Of a DNA stretch of 64,000 nucleotides, positions 59,621-64,000 are shown in pieces. The DNA comes from an uncultured Allobosea sp. (GTDB lineage: Bacteria; Pseudomonadota; Alphaproteobacteria; Rhizobiales; Beijerinckiaceae): assembly GCF_945956895.1 (NCBI RefSeq), contig NZ_CAMFJF010000013.1:1-64000 (forward strand), given 5' to 3'. Numbering within the stretch: position 1 is the stretch's first letter; every line of letters begins with the position of its first letter. Under the pieces are notes generated by a model. The model had not been told where the DNA came from and ran no database searches. It was given only the letters and a program-made list of their open reading frames with translations. The position numbers and the translations under genes were made by a program.

Positions 59621-61435
59621 ATGGGCAGCGCGCTCGGCCCCTTCTCACGTCTCTCGGTCAGCCAGCCGCTGCTCGCCGCCGGCTCGGCGGCACTTGCCGG
59701 CAGCCTGGCATCCTATGCCGCTGCCGCCGGCGCTCCCGCCATGGGAGCGGCCGCAGTGGCGGCGGTCGCGCTGCTCGGCGGCCTCGCCGCCTGGGGCGCG
59801 ACCCGCCCGCTCGCGCGCAGCGCTGCGGCGGCTGCCCGCATGGCCGAGGGCGGGGAGATCGCATTCCCTAATGCATCCGGTTCAGGTGAAGGCGCGGAAT
59901 TGTCGCGCGCGCTCGCAAGCATCCACGAGCAGGGCCAGGAAGCCGAACGTCTGCGTGCCGCGCTCGATCATGGCCGTGCGAGTGTCATGCTCTGCGATCC
60001 CGCCGGCCGTGTCGTCTATGTCAGCAAGGCGCTGCTGCGCTTCTTCGGCGAGGCGCAGGAGGATTTCCGCGCCGCTTTCCCCGGCTGCTCGGCCAAGGAC
60101 ATGCTCGGCCGCGTCATGGAGCGTGTGCAGGGCGAGCACCAGCCGCTCAGCGGCCAGCCTGTGCGCCTGACGCTCGGCCGCCGCACGATCTGCCTGACGC
60201 TGACCGCCATCACGCGTGGCGACGGCCGCAGCTTCGGCACCGCGGTGGAATGGCGCGAGATGACCGGCGATCTCAAGCTCGCCGCCGAGATCGTGGCGCT
60301 GGTCGAGGCGGCTGAGGCCGGCGACTTTTCACGTCGCCTGTCGTCGGAAGGGCAGCCGCTGCCGCTCGGCCATGCGGTCAAGGGTTTCAATCGGATCAAC
60401 GCGCTGCTCGAAGGCACGTTCGACCAGATGGCGCATGCCGTTTCGGGGGTAGCGGAGGGCGATTTCGATCGGCGCATCCCGGTGACCCATCAGGGCAGCC
60501 TCGGCTTTCTTCAGGACAGCCTTAACGAGGCGCTCAGTCATGTCGGCGCGACGCTCGCGACCATCCGCGACAGCGCGGACCGGGTTTCGCATGCCGCGGC
60601 GGAGGTCGATGCGGCGACGGCGGAGCTTGCTGCGGGCGCCGGGCGGGCGGCTGCCGATCTCGGTGAAGCCTCGGCCGCGGCCGAGCAGGTCTCGGCTTCG
60701 GTCGGGCGCAGCAGCCTCCGCACCCGCGAAGCCGGCGACATCGCCGGCGAGACGATGAGCGTCGCGAAGCTGGGGCAGGGCGTCGTGACTCGCGCTGTCG
60801 GCGCGATCGAACGCATCGAAAACTCGTCGCTGAAGATTTCCGAGATCGTCGGCGTGATCGACGAGATCGCCTTCCAGACCAATCTGCTCGCTCTGAATGC
60901 CGCCGTCGAGGCCGCGCGCGCGGGCGATGCCGGCAAGGGGTTCGCGGTCGTCGCCTCCGAGGTGCGCTCGCTGGCGCAGCGCTCGGCGCAGGCTGCCAAG
61001 GACATCAAGGGGCTGATCGCTTCGTCGAACGGGCAGGTCGCCGAGGGCGTCGGCTTCGTCCGCGAGACCGGCAAGGCGCTGGAGCGCATCGTCGCCGCGG
61101 CGGGCAAGGTCTCGACGACCGTCTCGGAGATTTCCGTGGCGACGGCCGAGCAGGCGCAAGGTGCCGGCGAGATGGGCCGCAGTGTCGCGAAGATGGACAA
61201 GGGTGTCAGGCAGAACGCCGATCTGGCCGGGCGCAGCGCCGAAGCAGCAGCCGAACTCGCCGAACAGGCGGCGGCGCTGCACGCCACGATCGAAGCATTC
61301 AGCGGCGGCCATGCCGCGGCCGGCAGCGCTTTGCCGCCACGGCGCGGCACGGTTCCGGTCGCCGCGCAGCCGTCACGGACGATGCCGCAGCCGCAGCCGC
61401 GCCGCGTCGCCGCCGGTGGCCGCATGGGGATTTGA
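59621..61435 (+). CDS. Methyl-accepting chemoreceptor with PAS domain
   Basis: A 604-residue receptor. An N-terminal hydrophobic, Ala-rich hairpin (about 15-65) anchors it; a PAS-like domain follows at about 105-215 ([36 protein letters not shown]), then a HAMP-like segment repeat, and the signalling domain with the tip [49 protein letters not shown]. The C-terminal 40 residues are Pro/Arg-rich without a CheR-binding pentapeptide. It lies between cheW and cheR. A PAS domain near the membrane suggests sensing of redox or an internal small molecule; no heme or flavin ligand can be assigned. Confidence 0.92.
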   Translation: MGSALGPFSRLSVSQPLLAAGSAALAGSLASYAAAAGAPAMGAAAVAAVALLGGLAAWGATRPLARSAAAAARMAEGGEIAFPNASGSGEGAELSRALASIHEQGQEAERLRAALDHGRASVMLCDPAGRVVYVSKALLRFFGEAQEDFRAAFPGCSAKDMLGRVMERVQGEHQPLSGQPVRLTLGRRTICLTLTAITRGDGRSFGTAVEWREMTGDLKLAAEIVALVEAAEAGDFSRRLSSEGQPLPLGHAVKGFNRINALLEGTFDQMAHAVSGVAEGDFDRRIPVTHQGSLGFLQDSLNEALSHVGATLATIRDSADRVSHAAAEVDAATAELAAGAGRAAADLGEASAAAEQVSASVGRSSLRTREAGDIAGETMSVAKLGQGVVTRAVGAIERIENSSLKISEIVGVIDEIAFQTNLLALNAAVEAARAGDAGKGFAVVASEVRSLAQRSAQAAKDIKGLIASSNGQVAEGVGFVRETGKALERIVAAAGKVSTTVSEISVATAEQAQGAGEMGRSVAKMDKGVRQNADLAGRSAEAAAELAEQAAALHATIEAFSGGHAAAGSALPPRRGTVPVAAQPSRTMPQPQPRRVAAGGRMGI

Positions 61436-61438
61436 GAG

Positions 61439-62317
61439 ATGAACAGACCTGCCTCGCCCAATCCCTTCGCGTTCGCCCAGCCCGCCATGGCCGACGTCAC
61501 GCTGACGCGCGACGACATGAAGTTCATCGCGACGCTGGTCTATGAGCAGGCCGGCATCGTCATCCGCGAGCATAAGGAGGCGATGACGCGCGGCCGGTTG
61601 GCGCGCCGCGTCAAGGCGCTCGGCATGAGCTCTGTCGCGGAATACTGCGCCTTCCTGAAGACGCCGCAGGCGGCGGGCGAACTGCCCGAGCTGATCAATG
61701 CGGTGACGACCAACCACACCGCTTTCTTCCGCGAGCGCCACCATTTCGACCATCTGCGCAAGGATGTCATGCCGCGCCTGCTGCAGGAGCGCGCGGGCCG
61801 GCGAGGTCGCATCCGCATCTGGTCGGCCGCCTGTTCATCGGGCGAGGAGCCCTATTCGATTGCCGCTTCCTGCCGCGACGTGATGGGGCCGCGCAGCGAT
61901 GTCGATTTCAAGATCCTGGCGACCGATATCGACACCGACATCCTGACGCGGGCCGAGGCCGGGATCTATCCGGCGGAGCTGTTCGAGCGCCTGCCGGGCG
62001 ACGTGAAGCCGCTGCTCAAGCTCGAAGGTGGAGCCGGGCGGGGCGAGGCCCGGATCAGCGAGGAACTGCGCCGGATGATCGCGTTCAAGCGGCTCAACTT
62101 GATCGAGAAATGGCCGATGAGCGGCCCGTTCGACGTGATCTTCTGCCGCAATGTCTTCATCTATTTCGATACGCAGACCAAGGCCTCGATCCTCGACCGT
62201 TTCGTGGCGCTGCTGGCGCCCGGCGGCTTCCTCTATCTCGGGCATTCGGAATCGCTGCCGCAACCGCATCCGAAACTGCGCCTGATCGGCCGCACCATCT
62301 ACGAGAGGACTGCATGA
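61439..62317 (+). CDS. cheR: Chemotaxis methyltransferase CheR
   Basis: A 292-residue SAM-dependent methyltransferase for receptor glutamates. It has the N-terminal helical domain (RGRLARRVKALGMSSVAEYCAFL), the SAM-binding core IRIWSAACSSGEEPYSIA, the ILATDIDTDILTRAEAGIYP motif and DVIFCRNVFIYFD. There is no TPR tail, unlike the Wsp-linked CheR at 37027-38304. It overlaps cheD by four bases. Confidence 0.95.
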   Translation: MNRPASPNPFAFAQPAMADVTLTRDDMKFIATLVYEQAGIVIREHKEAMTRGRLARRVKALGMSSVAEYCAFLKTPQAAGELPELINAVTTNHTAFFRERHHFDHLRKDVMPRLLQERAGRRGRIRIWSAACSSGEEPYSIAASCRDVMGPRSDVDFKILATDIDTDILTRAEAGIYPAELFERLPGDVKPLLKLEGGAGRGEARISEELRRMIAFKRLNLIEKWPMSGPFDVIFCRNVFIYFDTQTKASILDRFVALLAPGGFLYLGHSESLPQPHPKLRLIGRTIYERTA

Positions 62318-62907
62318 GCGTTTCCCGGTCCTCCCGTCGCTACTTCGACCCACGCTTCCAGGCGACGATCATCACCGTTGCGCCGGGCGAGCATGAGATC
62401 ACCTCCGCCAAGGACGAGATCGTCGCGACCGTGCTCGGCTCCTGCGTCTCGGTCTGCATGCGCGACCCGGTCGCGGGCGTTGGCGGCCTCAACCATTTCC
62501 TGCTGCCCAAGAACAATGGCGGCTCGGATACCAGCGCCGGCGAGCGCTATGGCGACACCGCCATGGAGGTGCTGATCAACGACCTGTTGAAGCGCGGCGC
62601 CAAGCGGAGCAATTTCGAGGCGAAGGTCTTCGGCGGTGCGCGCGTGCTCTCGGGCGCGACGATGCTCGCGATCGGCGACGGCAATATCGCTTTCGTCAAC
62701 GAGTTCCTGAAGGTCGAGGGCATTCCGGTGGTCTCGCGGGATGTCGGCGGTACGCGCTCGCGGCGCATCCACTACCAGCCCGCGACGGGCCGGGCCTGGG
62801 TGCAGCATGTCCAGCCGACCGCGCGCGACAGCGGCCACGAGCAGGAAATCGCCTATCTCAACCGGCTCAAGACGCAGCCGGTGGCCGGTGAAGTGGAGGT
62901 CTGGTGA
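62314..62907 (+). CDS. cheD: Chemoreceptor glutamine deamidase CheD
   Basis: A 197-residue deamidase. The catalytic cysteine (C44 in LGSCVSVCMRDP) and histidine (H61 in GGLNHFLLP) are present, with the downstream motif FGGARVLSG. The start ATG 62314 lies in the cheR stop; the longer in-frame opening upstream is a shadow of cheR. It prepares receptor glutamines for methylation, and in some bacteria acts with CheC. It shares one base with the start of cheB. Confidence 0.94.
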   Translation: MSVSRSSRRYFDPRFQATIITVAPGEHEITSAKDEIVATVLGSCVSVCMRDPVAGVGGLNHFLLPKNNGGSDTSAGERYGDTAMEVLINDLLKRGAKRSNFEAKVFGGARVLSGATMLAIGDGNIAFVNEFLKVEGIPVVSRDVGGTRSRRIHYQPATGRAWVQHVQPTARDSGHEQEIAYLNRLKTQPVAGEVEVW

Positions 62908-64000
62908 TGGTTGTCGCGACGTCTTCCGCCGCCACGGTCAAGGTTCTCGTCGTCGACGATTCCGTGCTGATGCAGAAGCTGATGACGCAGATCATCAATT
63001 CTGCGCCCGGCTTCGAGGTGATCGGCGTCGCTGGCAGCGCCGAGGAGGGCTGGGACGCCATCCAGGAGCTCCGGCCCGATGTCGTGACGCTCGATCTCGA
63101 ATTGCCCGGCCGGCACGGCCTGAAGCTGCTGGCCCGCGTGCTGAAGCAGGACCCGCTGCCAGTGCTGATCGTCTCCGCCTTTGGCGGGCCGGGCGCCGAC
63201 AACACGATCCAGGCGCTGGAACTCGGGGCGATCGACTTCATCGAGAAGCCCGATGGCACGACCCATACGCTCGACGGCTTCATGAAGCATCTCGTCGCGG
63301 CGCTGCAACGCGCCGCGGCCAGCCGCAAGATGATTGCCGCCGCGCGGCAGATGACGCAGATGGCCGCCGCCGCACCGGCCCGCCCGGCCGCGGCCCCGCC
63401 GCGGGAGCCGGCACGCAGCGGCAAGACTTCGCTGATCGCGATCGGCGCCTCGACCGGCGGCGTTCCGGCGGTGCAGACGGTGATGCGGGACCTTGCGCAT
63501 CTCAGGCTGCCGATCGTCGTCGTTCAGCACATGCCGCCGGGCTATACTGCGAAGTTCGCGGCAAGGCTCGCGACCGCGACCGGGCTCGATGTCCGCGAAG
63601 CCGTCGATGGCGACAGGCTGCGGCCGGGCATGGCCGTGGTGGCGCCCGGCGGTCCGCGCCATCTCGAGATCGAGGAGCGGCGTGGCGAGTTCGTGTGCAC
63701 GCTGCGCGAGGGGCCGCTGGTCAGCGGTCACTCGCCTTCCGTCGACGTGATGTTCCATTCGGTGGCGCGCAGCGTCGGCAGCCATGCCGTCGGCATCCTG
63801 CTCACCGGCATGGGGCGCGACGGCGCAGACGGTTTGTTAGCCATGCGCAAAGCCGGCGCCGAGACGTTAATCCAAAGCGGGGAGACCTGCGTGGTAAACG
63901 GGATGCCGAAAGCGGCCTACGAGTTGGGAGCGACCGAGAGGGTCGTTCCATTGACCCAGATTGGTACCGCGGTCAGCCAGTTGATCGGCGAGCGGCCGAA
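62907..64000 (+). CDS. cheB: Chemotaxis methylesterase CheB, 5' part
   Basis: The frame opens at ATG 62907 (TGATG overlap with cheD) and runs off the window end, giving about 364 residues, nearly the whole protein. The receiver domain has acidic pair VVDDS and phospho-Asp D63 (TLDLELPG). After an Ala/Pro-rich linker (about 150-170) comes the methylesterase with S182 (IGASTGG), H208 (VQHMPPGY) and D305 (TGMGRDGA). It should remove methyl groups from the flagellar-type receptors. The remaining C-terminus lies outside the window. Confidence 0.95.
   Translation, partial: MVVATSSAATVKVLVVDDSVLMQKLMTQIINSAPGFEVIGVAGSAEEGWDAIQELRPDVVTLDLELPGRHGLKLLARVLKQDPLPVLIVSAFGGPGADNTIQALELGAIDFIEKPDGTTHTLDGFMKHLVAALQRAAASRKMIAAARQMTQMAAAAPARPAAAPPREPARSGKTSLIAIGASTGGVPAVQTVMRDLAHLRLPIVVVQHMPPGYTAKFAARLATATGLDVREAVDGDRLRPGMAVVAPGGPRHLEIEERRGEFVCTLREGPLVSGHSPSVDVMFHSVARSVGSHAVGILLTGMGRDGADGLLAMRKAGAETLIQSGETCVVNGMPKAAYELGATERVVPLTQIGTAVSQLIGERP

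Noticed and set aside
1-64000. tRNA, rRNA, CRISPR arrays, integrases, phage structural genes
   Set aside because: None seen on either strand by reading; the only mobile-element trace is the IS3 OrfA relic. A covariance-model scan was not possible, so short RNA genes could be missed.

Overview
The window is 64 kb of GC-rich DNA (mostly mid-60s % G+C by eye) with tightly packed genes, many 1-4 nt start/stop overlaps and GTG/TTG starts. Gene content (several ABC importers, TAXI-TRAP, AbgT, LacI/LysR/RpiR/MocR/TetR regulators beside catabolic genes, and a che operon with STAS and CheD members) fits a Hyphomicrobiales (Rhizobiales) alphaproteobacterium such as Bosea or a relative. The genus is a guess; the class is likely. 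No rRNA, tRNA, CRISPR array or prophage was seen.

Layout. 1-5250: the end of an unknown gene, then a minus-strand AbgT / M20 hydrolase / SLC13 permease operon. 5687-9690: a predicted membrane protein with an Ala/Leu-rich repeat domain, a relic of an IS3-type transposase, and an AT-richer orphan polysaccharide flippase; this looks like a small acquired segment. 9727-19738: a LacI-controlled catabolic island (polar amino-acid ABC importer, SDR, enoyl-CoA hydratase, acetate-type CoA-transferase, divergent DUF993 protein and acyl-CoA dehydrogenase) with two matching operators. 19791-21917: divergent PaiB-like and MocR-type genes. 21921-25009: TetR, class III CoA-transferase and a divergent acyl-CoA dehydrogenase around a palindromic operator. 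25171-31818: peptide-type ABC importer lacking ATPases, an RraA-like protein, a LysR regulator and an N-carbamoyl-amino-acid-hydrolase-type enzyme.

31988-40432 holds a complete minus-strand wsp-type chemosensory operon (wspA-B-C-D-E-F-R order) whose terminal diguanylate cyclase gene is frameshifted immediately before the GGEEF active site. 40593-47988: a D-amino-acid-dehydrogenase-like oxidoreductase, an RpiR regulator, a second peptide ABC importer without ATPases, and an M81 (MlrC-type) metallopeptidase. 48007-53716: TAXI-TRAP transporter, an Fsr-like MFS exporter and a Tat-exported superoxide dismutase. 53963 to the window end: a second, flagellar-style chemotaxis operon (soluble receptor, receiver, STAS protein, cheY, cheA, cheW, PAS receptor, cheR, cheD, cheB).

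As a whole the window links uptake and catabolism of organic acids, peptides and amino-acid derivatives with two chemosensory pathways, one for swimming and one that should control cyclic-di-GMP but appears to have lost its output enzyme. Four copies of a dispersed palindromic repeat punctuate the intergenic spaces.
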